Origin: Giardia muris
Lineage: Eukaryota > Fornicata > Diplomonadida > Hexamitidae
DNA: 64,000 bases
Direction: 5' to 3'
Assembly: GCA_006247105.1 (NCBI GenBank)
Contig: CM016925.1
Coordinates: 620,001-684,000, forward strand
The position numbers and the translations under genes are program-made. Within the stretch, counting starts at the first letter, position 1, and each line of letters begins with the position of its first letter. The notes below the pieces were generated by a model. The model saw only the letters and a program-made list of their open reading frames with translations, was not told where the DNA came from and searched no databases. This document shows, piece by piece, positions 1 through 8,946 of this stretch.

Positions 1-272
1 TGCAGAAGCCTTTAGAAGGAGCAGTGTATAAGTACGGGACGGCTGGCCATGAGCCTCAGGCACCAAATCCCAAGCCAAACGTCGACACCCTTTACGTCCC
101 CGTCGCTCAGATGATCAAGAGTGCTAATCCTCCAACGAAGCTTCCAATGACAGGTCAACCGAACCCATATAGCCTCTCACAGAACTGTAGCTCGAAGGGA
201 CGCGTCTACCTCAATCAAGAGCGACGCGTGAACACGTACTCCCTAACCGCCTACTCGAAAGTTCCAAAATGA
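1..272 (+). CDS. 3' end of an unknown proline-rich protein (partial)
   Basis: The frame is open from the left edge (first full codon at base 3) to a TGA ending at 272, so about 89 C-terminal residues of a gene that starts outside the window are visible. There is no in-frame ATG near the edge; the first possible start is a GTG, which supports a partial gene. The visible part is rich in Pro, Asn, Ser and Tyr with no membrane segment or known domain. It is followed by 181 bp before the convergent eL18 gene. Function not recognised; it could be a cytoskeletal low-complexity protein, but that is a guess. Confidence 0.45.
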   Translation, partial: QKPLEGAVYKYGTAGHEPQAPNPKPNVDTLYVPVAQMIKSANPPTKLPMTGQPNPYSLSQNCSSKGRVYLNQERRVNTYSLTAYSKVPK

Positions 273-310
273 GATCACAATGACGCCAGAAGGTGATACC
301 AAATGGGTCC

Positions 311-330
311 TGTACCGACGAGTCGGTACA
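311..330. repeat. perfect hairpin in the 273-453 gap
   Basis: Two 9-base arms (TGTACCGAC and GTCGGTACA) are separated by GA. The hairpin lies between the partial left-edge gene and the convergent eL18 gene. It could be a 3'-end RNA structure. No tRNA or snoRNA signature was seen around it, and its role is unknown. Confidence 0.4.
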
Positions 331-453
331 GTAAGATACGGAAACGGTGTAATTTGGGCCCGCACTGATCCGCATCACTCCATATGACTCCCACTCCACA
401 CAGCTTGAAGGCTTGCTTAGTCACGTCTTCTTCCTCTCAACTCTACCACCCGT

Positions 454-993
454 TTACCAGGAATGACGCCCGCGAGCACCCTTGCGGCCCTTGTGCACTC
501 CCTTAGGCTTGGTCTTCGAGCCAGGAAGCCCCGCCGCTCCGAAGTACTTGTATGCCTTGCGAGCCTTACGACTGCCTTGTAGGACGATACAACCCTCTCC
601 GGTCGGCTTCTCTGCGAGGAGCTGGTCAAACGTCATGCACCTGCCCCCGGCCTTCTCGATGCGGGAACGAGCCGTCGCTGTGAACCTCAGGGCACAGACG
701 TTCATCTTTGGGACATCGTTGAAGCGCTCGTCGTTCGTGATCGTCGAAGCGATGACGGCGATCTTGTCCCCGGCCTTCCTCATGTACTTCGCGAGGCGAC
801 TCACAGAGACGGGGGGGCGGTTGGTTCTCGAAAGGGCGAGGCGCCTCGCGACGAGATCTGTGAACTCGGACCCGCTGCGGTCGTGAAGGGTCTTGAAGGC
901 CTCATGGAGGATGCCGATGTAGGGGTTCTTGGCCTTGGGTGTCTTGCGCGTAGTGGGGCGGCGCTTTAGCCCGGTCTTGAGGTCGATACCCAT
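454..993 (-). CDS. RPL18: 60S ribosomal protein eL18
   Basis: A 179-residue component of the large ribosomal subunit. The ATG at 993 gives the family-typical start MGIDL (most eukaryotes MGVD/MGID) and the conserved core SRTNRPPVSVSRL around residues 60-75, followed by a basic, glycine-rich tail ending in HSW. The length matches the family (about 180-190). The frame is open further upstream but only from a TTG, so that extension is rejected. It is divergent from eIF5 with 59 bp between the ATGs, which must hold both promoters; the two translation genes may therefore be co-expressed. The sequence just past the TAA (GGTAAAC) resembles the Giardia polyadenylation signal. Confidence 0.93.
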   Translation of the reverse strand: MGIDLKTGLKRRPTTRKTPKAKNPYIGILHEAFKTLHDRSGSEFTDLVARRLALSRTNRPPVSVSRLAKYMRKAGDKIAVIASTITNDERFNDVPKMNVCALRFTATARSRIEKAGGRCMTFDQLLAEKPTGEGCIVLQGSRKARKAYKYFGAAGLPGSKTKPKGVHKGRKGARGRHSW

Positions 994-1052
994 GTGTCGC
1001 GACCAGTCGAAATTGTTGGCCCGAATCCGTTTCAATTTGCCTGAGAAAAAGG
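994..1052. promoter_or_regulatory. shared divergent promoter region eL18/eIF5
   Basis: These 59 bp lie between two divergent ATGs and contain a short A-run (CTGAGAAAAAGG) right in front of the eIF5 start, like the A-rich initiators of Giardia genes. No other room exists for promoters unless they lie inside the coding regions. Confidence 0.5.
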
Positions 1053-2060
1053 ATGGTCCGGGACACCATGAATGTCAACTACACGGACGACCCGAACTAC
1101 CGCTACAAGATGCCGGTCCCGGACGTTAGCCACCGGGGACGGGGGAATAAGGCGCACTTCGTAATTCGGAACATCCGAGAGCTGGCCGAGGTTTTGGGTC
1201 GGACGCCTCAGGACCTGGCCAAGTTCCTTCAATACTCGCTCGGAAACCTGGCCACGTACAATGCCGGCGATGGTACCTGGAAGTTCACGGGGCTACATGA
1301 CCAAGCGACAATTCTACGGGTACTTCGGTCATTCATCTTTACCCATGTGATCTGTCATCATTGCCAAATCCCCGAGACGACGTACGAGCTTTCCGATGGC
1401 GTCCTCTCGTTGAAGTGTGCGGCCTGTGGAAAGGCTACCCACCTTCCCAAAGACCAATACACCGCTTATCTTGTCAAACTTTTACAACCAAAGGAAGTCA
1501 CGCTTCAAAAGCTACCGACAGGGGCGTTCGCAAACGTCCGCAACATGTTAGCATCGGACCTAACGCTTGAGAAGAAGGCTAGCGATCTTCAGAAACGGTT
1601 TGATGAATACCAGGCTCAACGCTGTGTCACTGATGGGGAACGTGTCTACTTCATCCTTGCGGCGATCTTTGCAAAAGCAGACCCCACCCCGGAGTTCATC
1701 ACTCTTGTCACTGATGTGTTGAAAGCCTTAATAACTCAAGACTCCGATCGAATCCACGTCCTCTACGCACTAGAATGTGTTGTGCGGAAGTATGAGGAAC
1801 ACATGCTAAACACTCAGACTAACCTCCTCTCGTTCACCCTACAGCGGCTCTTGCTTGGTGGCATCGTTAACGAGCCTTCTATTCAGTCCTGGGCAAACCC
1901 AGAACTGAGTCAACCAATTGTTCCGGGCGATTACCACTCTCGTGTCCTTGAGTGCGCAAAGCCCTTCCTCGCTTGGTTCGAAGCACAACGTGCCAACGGC
2001 GAAGATAGTGACGATGAGTACGAGTATGACGAAGATGAAGACGAAGAAGAAAGTGACTAA
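1053..2060 (+). CDS. EIF5: translation initiation factor eIF5
   Basis: GTPase-activating protein for eIF2 in the scanning 43S complex. The 335-residue protein has the N-terminal eIF5/eIF2-beta domain, including the YRYKMP motif near residue 17, then a C4 zinc ribbon (CHHC and CAAC pairs around residues 103-130). A helical C-terminal region compatible with the W2/eIF5C domain ends in a very acidic tail of Asp, Glu and Tyr. The length is close to the human and yeast proteins (about 400). The start could be Met1 (1053) or Met6 (1068), since both ATGs are in frame behind an A-run. It is divergent from eL18 and convergent with the MIF-like gene, 33 bp away. Confidence 0.92.
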   Translation: MVRDTMNVNYTDDPNYRYKMPVPDVSHRGRGNKAHFVIRNIRELAEVLGRTPQDLAKFLQYSLGNLATYNAGDGTWKFTGLHDQATILRVLRSFIFTHVICHHCQIPETTYELSDGVLSLKCAACGKATHLPKDQYTAYLVKLLQPKEVTLQKLPTGAFANVRNMLASDLTLEKKASDLQKRFDEYQAQRCVTDGERVYFILAAIFAKADPTPEFITLVTDVLKALITQDSDRIHVLYALECVVRKYEEHMLNTQTNLLSFTLQRLLLGGIVNEPSIQSWANPELSQPIVPGDYHSRVLECAKPFLAWFEAQRANGEDSDDEYEYDEDEDEEESD

Positions 2061-2093
2061 TTCGAGTCCAACCGGTCCCCTTATCCTGTGAAC

Positions 2094-2435
2094 TCACCGC
2101 ACCTCCCCAGCGATGACTGTATGATTGCGCTCCATGAAATGGACGATCACACTGAAGTGACTACGCATAACTCCGAGCCTATCCGCTAGCTTCCAGGTCA
2201 GAAACTTCACCATCTGCTGCGCACGGTGTGGATCTTCCGTCCCTATCAGCGCAAGGTGAAGTGTGGCGACCGGTTGCTGTAAAAGGCCCGGCATGATGTC
2301 CGAATGTAGAACCATTGCCATGACCATTGGTTCCGGTCTCCCTGTCGCCTCCGACACCATACTCGCCAGAATCTTCGGGAACTGCTCATCCTGTGGCGTA
2401 CAGCCCGGTCCCAACGTGAGTGTCGCCGACGCCAT
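2094..2435 (-). CDS. MIF/tautomerase-superfamily protein lacking the catalytic proline
   Basis: The 113-residue protein matches the length (about 114) and pattern of macrophage migration inhibitory factor: a first beta strand, a helix with a SEATGRPE-like turn (MIF has a GKPE turn), central strands, a second helix before LGV (residues around 88), and a final strand SVIVHFMER where MIF has a VYINF-type strand. MIF uses the N-terminal proline exposed after Met removal; here residue 2 is alanine (MAS), so tautomerase activity by that route is not expected. Giardia is known to encode and release MIF. The ATG at 2435 sits behind a run of A and is 7 bp from the divergent neighbour's ATG. Similarity is by eye; a remote fold member is the alternative. 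Confidence 0.6.
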   Translation of the reverse strand: MASATLTLGPGCTPQDEQFPKILASMVSEATGRPEPMVMAMVLHSDIMPGLLQQPVATLHLALIGTEDPHRAQQMVKFLTWKLADRLGVMRSHFSVIVHFMERNHTVIAGEVR

Positions 2436-2442
2436 TTTTTGG
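2436..2442. promoter_or_regulatory. 7-bp spacer between divergent start codons
   Basis: Only a T-run plus GG separates the ATG of the MIF-like gene (2435) from that of the next gene (2443). Transcription of each gene must start within this element or inside the other coding region. Confidence 0.55.
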
Positions 2443-3390
2443 ATGCGGGGTCAAACGAAGAGTGAGGATGATATCGTGAGCATCAGCAGCGACATTGCAG
2501 AGTACCGCCCTTTCCCTCAGATAGTCACAGCGGGATTAGAAGAGTCATCCTCAGTTCAGGTGATATCAAGTCTGTCGGAACCGACGCATCCAAAACAATT
2601 CTCACAACCTCGGCCCACTCGCACTCTAAAGGAGGTGATGAATGCTGAGCTCAGCTCTCAGGAGGCCCCACCACCACCACCACTTCCACAGCCACCTGAA
2701 CAGAAGATCGTAAGCTCCTTTTATCTTTCAATAGACTATTCGGAATCAGCAAGTAGCCAACAGAGGGAACGGGTATATATCGACAAGGCCAATGATGGGC
2801 ATGGTCTCAGTTCCCATAGCCCTTCACCCAGTCAAGTACAAATAACTGACTTAAGTGTGGAAATGAAAGAAAGCAGGGAAGATAGTGCTCCAAGGTCCGA
2901 CGAGGTGGGTTTGGAAGTGGCCTCAATTCTTCGAGAGGCAAGTATGTGTGCACGTCCGATGCGGAGCGCAGGATCAATGGCATTAGCAAAGTCATGGATA
3001 TCTGAGGCCGAGAAGGCAGCACAATACCAACAAGTCTTAACGATCCCATGTACGGGGCCCTATCATAAGCTGTATGGCTCGGCTGTTTTACGGGTACCAG
3101 ATGGAAAACAAGTGGTGACGGCACGAGTATTGACACGGATGACGATTGGGAAGCTATCCATATATATGTGTGAGGCCACTACCCGCTGGGGGAATGAGGA
3201 ATCGAACCGGTTCCTTCTGATCGTCCCATTCCTCACCAAAGCTAATCAATTCAGGATTGGGACCCCCTGGAGTGAGTTCCAGTGTGCACCAAGCTTTAGA
3301 GAATACTTCCCGGGGATTGATTTGGTGGGGGTTCCTGTCGTCTTTAATCCTGCTTTATGTACGGCTATTGATGAAGATGTTACGCCTTAA
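2443..3390 (+). CDS. unknown protein, low-complexity N-half and folded C-half
   Basis: A 315-residue protein with no recognised family. Residues 1-165 are Ser/Glu/Pro-rich and include a run of about seven prolines near residue 85. Residues about 200-315 look folded, alternating hydrophobic strands with aromatic residues (for example VVTARVLTRMTIGKLSIYMC). The ATG at 2443 was chosen because the longer open frame begins only with GTG inside the divergent gene. Its last 11 bases overlap the 3' end of the convergent Abitram-like gene. Confidence 0.6.
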   Translation: MRGQTKSEDDIVSISSDIAEYRPFPQIVTAGLEESSSVQVISSLSEPTHPKQFSQPRPTRTLKEVMNAELSSQEAPPPPPLPQPPEQKIVSSFYLSIDYSESASSQQRERVYIDKANDGHGLSSHSPSPSQVQITDLSVEMKESREDSAPRSDEVGLEVASILREASMCARPMRSAGSMALAKSWISEAEKAAQYQQVLTIPCTGPYHKLYGSAVLRVPDGKQVVTARVLTRMTIGKLSIYMCEATTRWGNEESNRFLLIVPFLTKANQFRIGTPWSEFQCAPSFREYFPGIDLVGVPVVFNPALCTAIDEDVTP

Positions 3391-3982
3391 TGTTGAGGTC
3401 AGAAAACTCCGAATCCACGAAACCAAGAGCTTGATCCACGTTCTTATGTTGTTCTTCGGTGGCGGCCAAGCGCTCTCGTGATAGCTTGGAACCATCTTGT
3501 AGTTCCTCACCACGATGAGTCATGACGGGTAGGACCGCTAATAAGGCTTTGCGGTAATCGAGTCGCAACAACATGATATAAAGGAATCCTTTTGATTCGG
3601 GGTATGTCCTAAGAAGGTCCGGCTCCGTCTCTAACCTCTCATTCAATTCGATCACCTTACTCCTTAATGGGATATGTAATTGTACTTCCACACCAGTGTT
3701 GAAGACGACCTTCATCAAAGGGGTACGTGGAAAGAGGACCGAGGCTCCTTTCTTCCGCTTCCCAGAGACACCTGAGATACCATCCAACGCCATCTGCGAA
3801 TAGACCACCTTTGTTAAATGTCTCATTGAATCCTTTTGCGTGTATGTGAGAAGGGGATGGTCGGGTCCAAGGCAGACGAGGCCGACGCCGTTCGCGTGGA
3901 TCTTGAGCGTGTAGACGTGCCGCCCCTCCCGTCGGAGCGCGAGGACCGTATATTGGAGACTGGAGTGAGGCGCTGGATTCAT
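3380..3982 (-). CDS. Abitram/Simiate (FAM206) family protein
   Basis: A 200-residue protein. The core around residues 35-130 matches the Abitram pattern seen in animals: HPLL (HPVL), then VSGKRKKGASVLFPRTPL (VSGKFKRGAQFL..APL), a strand pair, VIELNERL (LMEVNEN) and SKGFLYIMLL (TEGYIAVVL). The fold in this family is related to glycine-cleavage H protein; the animal protein is linked to actin and nuclear speckles, but its role in protists is unknown. The ATG at 3982 is used; an upstream open extension runs antisense through the kinase gene and is not supported. Its ATG is 21 bp from the divergent kinase. Confidence 0.72.
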   Translation of the reverse strand: MNPAPHSSLQYTVLALRREGRHVYTLKIHANGVGLVCLGPDHPLLTYTQKDSMRHLTKVVYSQMALDGISGVSGKRKKGASVLFPRTPLMKVVFNTGVEVQLHIPLRSKVIELNERLETEPDLLRTYPESKGFLYIMLLRLDYRKALLAVLPVMTHRGEELQDGSKLSRERLAATEEQHKNVDQALGFVDSEFSDLNIKA

Positions 3983-4003
3983 CTTCTCAAAAAAAGCGGC
4001 GAA

Positions 4004-5827
4004 ATGCTGACTCGTGGGTCGGTCCTGAAGTCCCCGAAGAGCGGCACCGAGTACACCCTCGTCGAGGATATCGGCTCTGGCTCGTATGCCCGCTGCTGGA
4101 GCGCAACCCAGAGCGGGGGGCCTGAGAAGGTGTGCATCAAGGAGGTCTTCTATTCCCAGTTTTCCCCCAAGGAGAAGGACAATGCGCTCCGCGAAGTCGA
4201 GCTCCACCGCACCCTGGAGAACAACTACATCATCCGATTCCGTGAGTCCTTCATGCACGTCTCGTCGTCGGAGAAGAAGGAGCCTGACACTTTAATCATC
4301 GTCATGGACCTTGCGGATAGCTCCCTCGACCAGGTCATCATGTATCGCAAGGACGCAGACCTGTTCTTCGAGATCGACGAGGTCCTTAACCTTTTCGTTC
4401 AGATCGTCTCGGGCGTCGCATACATGCACGCCTTCAATCTGACGCACCGCGACATCTCGTGCAAGAATGTCCTTGTCATGCTCAAGGAGCCCGGCAATCA
4501 CCTGAGTCAGATCGTCAGCGTCAAGCTGGCAGACTTCGGGACTTGTAAGCACATCGATAGCAGGTCGATAGATATGGGGCATACGGCGATCGGGACGCTC
4601 CAAACGATGGCGCCCGAGGTCCTAAATGAATGCGGTTACGATAACAAGATCGATATCTGGTCGCTCGGTTGCGTGCTCTACGAGATCCTGACCTTTGAGA
4701 GCTTGTTTGTCGGAGGGAATGTTGTCTCTTTGATGCGCAAGATCCAAGAATTTGAACGGTTTGATAGGTCTGCGGAAATCATTGCGAAGTACAAGAACCA
4801 TGAGCATGCGCGTATCCTATGTTCGATCCTTGTCAAGCTCCTGGCAAAGGGTCCTCAGTCACGACCTAGTTGTGACGATATTCTTAAAGCGTTATTGAAC
4901 GTCCCAAGCTTTGTCCGTTCACCACAAGCCGGCTCCGGAAAGGAGAAGCTCCGTAGCCGTAGCGAGTGTCCACGTACCGCCGACTTAAGGCCAACTTCTG
5001 CGATGCCACGACGGGCTCCAACAGCCGACATCCATAACGCTAAGGACCGCAGTGCTAGAGACGGAGAACGTGAAGGCCGCTCTAAATCTGCCATGTGTAA
5101 GGACGACTCAGAGGCGCGGCCACGCGAGAGAGAACGAGAGGGTGGCTCGAGCCATGACCGGGATCGAGATCGGGACAAAGATCGGTCACGACGGGACGCC
5201 CACAATTCCAAGAAGTCTTCAAAGAACACGTCCCGGGCCTTGATGGTGCAGTTTGTTTACATCGATTTTTACGATGGCATCTATCGCATCGGCCTGGAGC
5301 CGAAGTCACGCCATGTTAGCAGGAGTCACTCACACAACCACAATGATCCGCCCTCAAGAGGTCATTCTCGGAGTGAGCGCATGCAGAGCTCTCACACGAA
5401 GTCCGCGGCGAGCCTAACTCAAGGCGCCTCGCAGACCGATGATCGCAGACAAACCTCGAGTACACACGACCTAAAGGACCATAGCGACCGCGTGAAGCAA
5501 GCTCGCAACAAAGGGTCCGAGGTCGCCCGCTTCCAACGGGAGGCACGTCGCTCGATCTCCCAGCTCGAGAACTACACTAATGCCGCTCGGGTTCCGACTG
5601 GTGCCCCGCTGTTGAACGGTCTACCCACGAGCGGTGTCTCCTCAAGTGCCACTGCGGCGAAGGATTCCCATAGGACGCACCACTCGACGTCTAGTAGCCA
5701 CAACAAGGAGTCCATCCAGCAGTTCAAGAAGGAGCAGAAGCGAAAGGCCTCGCAAGAGTTCAAGGTTCAGTTCTACACGGGCCTTTCTGACGAGACCATT
5801 CGTGCCATGGAGGAGGAGACCCTCTAG
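4004..5827 (+). CDS. NEK-like protein kinase with RD/RS-rich tail
   Basis: A 607-residue Ser/Thr kinase. The catalytic domain covers about residues 18-290: Gly loop GSGSYA (24-29), lysine K46 in VCIKEV, HRD (148-150), DFG (177-179), and MAPE (202-205). All key residues are present, so it should be active. NEK kinases are strongly expanded in Giardia and this domain order is compatible, although the subfamily is not certain. After the kinase come about 300 residues rich in Arg, Asp, Glu, Ser and His, with dense RD/RE repeats around residues 365-410. The ATG at 4004 follows an A-rich stretch; the longer open frame upstream has no good start. An AGTAAAC signal lies 12 bp past the stop. Confidence 0.88.
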   Translation: MLTRGSVLKSPKSGTEYTLVEDIGSGSYARCWSATQSGGPEKVCIKEVFYSQFSPKEKDNALREVELHRTLENNYIIRFRESFMHVSSSEKKEPDTLIIVMDLADSSLDQVIMYRKDADLFFEIDEVLNLFVQIVSGVAYMHAFNLTHRDISCKNVLVMLKEPGNHLSQIVSVKLADFGTCKHIDSRSIDMGHTAIGTLQTMAPEVLNECGYDNKIDIWSLGCVLYEILTFESLFVGGNVVSLMRKIQEFERFDRSAEIIAKYKNHEHARILCSILVKLLAKGPQSRPSCDDILKALLNVPSFVRSPQAGSGKEKLRSRSECPRTADLRPTSAMPRRAPTADIHNAKDRSARDGEREGRSKSAMCKDDSEARPREREREGGSSHDRDRDRDKDRSRRDAHNSKKSSKNTSRALMVQFVYIDFYDGIYRIGLEPKSRHVSRSHSHNHNDPPSRGHSRSERMQSSHTKSAASLTQGASQTDDRRQTSSTHDLKDHSDRVKQARNKGSEVARFQREARRSISQLENYTNAARVPTGAPLLNGLPTSGVSSSATAAKDSHRTHHSTSSSHNKESIQQFKKEQKRKASQEFKVQFYTGLSDETIRAMEEETL

Positions 5828-5839
5828 CCCGGGCCAGGG

Positions 5840-5846
5840 AGTAAAC
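5840..5846 (+). terminator. polyadenylation signal AGTAAAC
   Basis: A perfect match to the Giardia AGTRAAY signal, 12 bp after the kinase stop codon. Confidence 0.6.
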
Positions 5847-5928
5847 ACCCGGATACCTTGATGCCTCAATCGTCCTTCCCATCAGTATCTTATCCCGTAT
5901 CTCTTATCTCTTCAACGTGTAGGTAAAA

Positions 5929-8922
5929 ATGGACTGTGTGATCCAAGCAGTTGGGCACGCCGCCACACTTGACGAATTGCGTGCCCATGCAGAGAGCCTT
6001 CGGGTCACGAAGAAAGAGACGCATGAGGGGACGTCCGAGGAGGTTGAGTCTGGTTTCGGTCACTTCAGTACCCTTGCACATGCAATGGCCCGTGCTACGG
6101 CGTTGGTCAACTCAGTTACAATTCCTGAGACCCAGATCGAAGATCTTGAGCGGCAGATGAGCACCATCTTTGAGACTGTGATGAATTGTGAGGCACGACG
6201 AAACGTGTTTGAGAACGAACTTCAACAGGCCAAGAAGTATCATGAATACTTTGACCTCGCGAAAAGGCTTAACGAGGCCGTGGTCTGGAGTGAGGTTGTG
6301 CATGGTCCAGCCCAGACGGATGCCATCCCATATCTTCGAATGATCGCAAGTGTATTCAATCAAGCGCAATATTTGAACTTTAAGGAGGCACGGGAGAAGC
6401 CGGGGTTGCAGGAGGTTATCGGCTACATCGAGCAGAAGGGTGGGGTTCTTTTCAATCACTTCTTTTCTCTTCTGACACGTTTGAACTCTGAGCTAATGTC
6501 AGGACTACCTCTTTCTATCAATCGTGCGTCACCCCTTGCGAAGGCGCGGCACTATGAGATGGCACAGCTTCGTCAACGAGTGGCCGACGTTAGCTCCTCC
6601 TTTGAGAAGTATTTGACACGTACCTTTGGTCCTGACGAGCCTGACACTCCAATTGGTCAACTCATTAGGTATGGGTTGACTTTGTCCTCAACGTCTCTCT
6701 TCGACTCCAGAAAGCTTGATGAACTTATCGATTTCCAACTCGAACATGTCACGGATTTGGCTTGGTCAGCACGTTTCTCAGTGCTTTCCAAGGTGACCTT
6801 TCTCGATAAGGCATTACTCCTCGCGGAAGAGGTTGCTCGTTACATTACCCTAATTGCTTATAATCAGTACCATCTTTGTGTCTCCCTTGAGACACTTTGT
6901 AACGAGCTTTCCCCCGCATCTCCCGCAACTAAGCCCAGTCGACGTGCCTCAACGGCTTCTCCAACCTCCCCAGGCAAAGCTTCCACGCACATCATCTATA
7001 ATTGGGAGGATTTCCTTCGATCGTATGGGACTCCTAAAGCTGAGCTTTCACGCCTGCAACGTTTGCACTATATCGGTACCGTCTTGGAACAGACACAAGT
7101 CCAGTTACCAAAGCTTACTGAATCGTCATCCGATACCTCCTTCTCGTTTGCTAATTACGTCCTTTCGCAGTTAACGGCAGATACTCAATACTCCGGGACC
7201 TTAGCCGAACAGCTCGCGCCCATCCTGCGACAATACGTCTGTACTTTACGCTACTTTATTGACGGCCTCCCCCTCCTCGTGAGGAATGTCCCAGGCCTGT
7301 CCGTCGGTATCGTTGCCTGGATTGTCAATATGCTTCTCGCCCAGCTCTCCCAGTTCGTAACCACCAGGTCTGGGAGCCCCCTCCTCTTCTCGCAATTCAC
7401 CATCAACGTCCTTGGACATGCTTGGGCCTTGGTGGAACTTCTTGAGGGGATGCGGAGTGATTTCGCTCAAGTCGCAGGGCAGGCTCGTGAGTATGTGAAA
7501 AGCATGGAGCTGGCACTACTTCATAGCCTACAATACTCTGCAAGCACCGTCGCCAGAGCCTTAGGGGTCTGCATCCTGTGTAAGCCTGCGCTCGGGACTA
7601 ATTCCTTGAAGCCTCTAGATGAGGCGGTGCGTTCCGAGCAGGCCATGACCGCATATGAATATGCCTGTCTTCGCCTAGTACATCGAAGGCTTCTTCGACA
7701 GGACCAGCTTTCGGATACTGGTTCTGAGTCGAGTCTACTCGGCCATCATCTCGAAGGGCTTCTTGCAATCATCGAGTACATAGTCTACTATCAAAAGAAG
7801 ACGAAAAACTTCGATCTGGCCACGCGGGCATCAACGGTGGCGACGCTCGTCTCCGCCTTCATGGATGGTATGGCATTTGCTCTTTCTCTCTACCAGTTAA
7901 AGCAGGGGCTTCGCACCATTACGGGGAAGGCTCCTCCTCAGTCTGGGACGGCCGACTTTCTGACCTATGATCCCATGCTTCTAGAGAAATGCATTACGAC
8001 GTCAGATATCGAGACTATTATCCAGTCCTGTGATACTATTATCGGGCATGTCTTACCGATCCTCGGGAAACGGCTTATAACTCAAAATCCATCTTCGGAT
8101 GGCGATGCCCCTCTTTCCTTATATGCCGAGGTCCGCTATTCCTTAGAGACAACTTCACACCTATATAGCGTTACTTCCCTTCAGGAACTCATCACCGATA
8201 CGGAATTGACCGCATTAACACGGATTCCGGTATCTCAGTTACGACAAGGTTTTGTCACAACGAAGGCTACAAGTGGGTTGGGAGTGGCAGTCAATACATA
8301 CCTTGAAGGCCTTTCGGATGAGATTGCGAGATACTTCTCTCAAGTAGCTCGAGCGGGTATGATCTTACTTGACGATGCCCATGCCGAGCTCGTGCTTATC
8401 TGTTGTCAGCCGGTTTACTCTCACATCGACGCTCTTTTCCACGCCATACGGAATAGTACCCTCGTGGTGTATAGTGGCAAGGAGTTTGTCGACGCGACAC
8501 CGGCCCTTCTGAAGCTGATCGAGGAAGAATGCTGCCGAGGCCTATCCAGCCCAACGTCGATCGAGTTTACGGCGGCGACAAACCAGTTCTTCCACGTCTC
8601 CATCCTACATGACATCCTGGTGGAATTGGCGAAGATAAAGAGCAAGATCCCGAAGAACGGTGTATTGATGAGTTATCAACAGGTCTGGCGCTATGTCCTA
8701 TCGACGGTGGCCACCTATATGTACCAGTGCACTAGCGCACTCGCCCCCATCCTCCCACGGCTTCCAAAGTTCTGCCTGTTAGGCTGTGGGAGGTTCCTCG
8801 TCCTAGCCTTGGAAGCGTCCAATCCTGCGCTCCAATGCCAACTGGATAACGAACAGGATCGCATCCTTACCCTGGTCCGGGACGTCCTTAAGGCAAAGTT
8901 TTCGAAGGTTTTGAGCTCGTAG
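5929..8922 (+). CDS. probable exocyst subunit Exo70-like protein
   Basis: A 997-residue, mostly helical protein. An N-terminal coiled region (about 90-125) leads into a stretch that resembles the Exo70 N-terminus: a Gly-Pro turn followed by a YL pair (HGPAQTDAIPYLRM, about 125-138), then a helix, a conserved Gly and F..LLTRL near residue 185. Exo70 helps tether secretory vesicles to the plasma membrane. The protein is longer than typical Exo70 (about 650), with Ser/Pro-rich inserts near residue 330. The ATG follows an A-run (GGTAAAAATGG). The assignment is by pattern only; another tethering-complex subunit (COG-like) is possible. It is convergent with deoxyhypusine synthase, 24 bp away. Confidence 0.5.
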   Translation: MDCVIQAVGHAATLDELRAHAESLRVTKKETHEGTSEEVESGFGHFSTLAHAMARATALVNSVTIPETQIEDLERQMSTIFETVMNCEARRNVFENELQQAKKYHEYFDLAKRLNEAVVWSEVVHGPAQTDAIPYLRMIASVFNQAQYLNFKEAREKPGLQEVIGYIEQKGGVLFNHFFSLLTRLNSELMSGLPLSINRASPLAKARHYEMAQLRQRVADVSSSFEKYLTRTFGPDEPDTPIGQLIRYGLTLSSTSLFDSRKLDELIDFQLEHVTDLAWSARFSVLSKVTFLDKALLLAEEVARYITLIAYNQYHLCVSLETLCNELSPASPATKPSRRASTASPTSPGKASTHIIYNWEDFLRSYGTPKAELSRLQRLHYIGTVLEQTQVQLPKLTESSSDTSFSFANYVLSQLTADTQYSGTLAEQLAPILRQYVCTLRYFIDGLPLLVRNVPGLSVGIVAWIVNMLLAQLSQFVTTRSGSPLLFSQFTINVLGHAWALVELLEGMRSDFAQVAGQAREYVKSMELALLHSLQYSASTVARALGVCILCKPALGTNSLKPLDEAVRSEQAMTAYEYACLRLVHRRLLRQDQLSDTGSESSLLGHHLEGLLAIIEYIVYYQKKTKNFDLATRASTVATLVSAFMDGMAFALSLYQLKQGLRTITGKAPPQSGTADFLTYDPMLLEKCITTSDIETIIQSCDTIIGHVLPILGKRLITQNPSSDGDAPLSLYAEVRYSLETTSHLYSVTSLQELITDTELTALTRIPVSQLRQGFVTTKATSGLGVAVNTYLEGLSDEIARYFSQVARAGMILLDDAHAELVLICCQPVYSHIDALFHAIRNSTLVVYSGKEFVDATPALLKLIEEECCRGLSSPTSIEFTAATNQFFHVSILHDILVELAKIKSKIPKNGVLMSYQQVWRYVLSTVATYMYQCTSALAPILPRLPKFCLLGCGRFLVLALEASNPALQCQLDNEQDRILTLVRDVLKAKFSKVLSS

Positions 8923-8946
8923 TTGTTGAGTTGTTGAATTAGTGAG

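Noticed and set aside
994..1035. 14-residue N-terminal extension of eL18
   Set aside because: It begins with TTG, and the ATG at 993 matches the conserved family start MGIDL.
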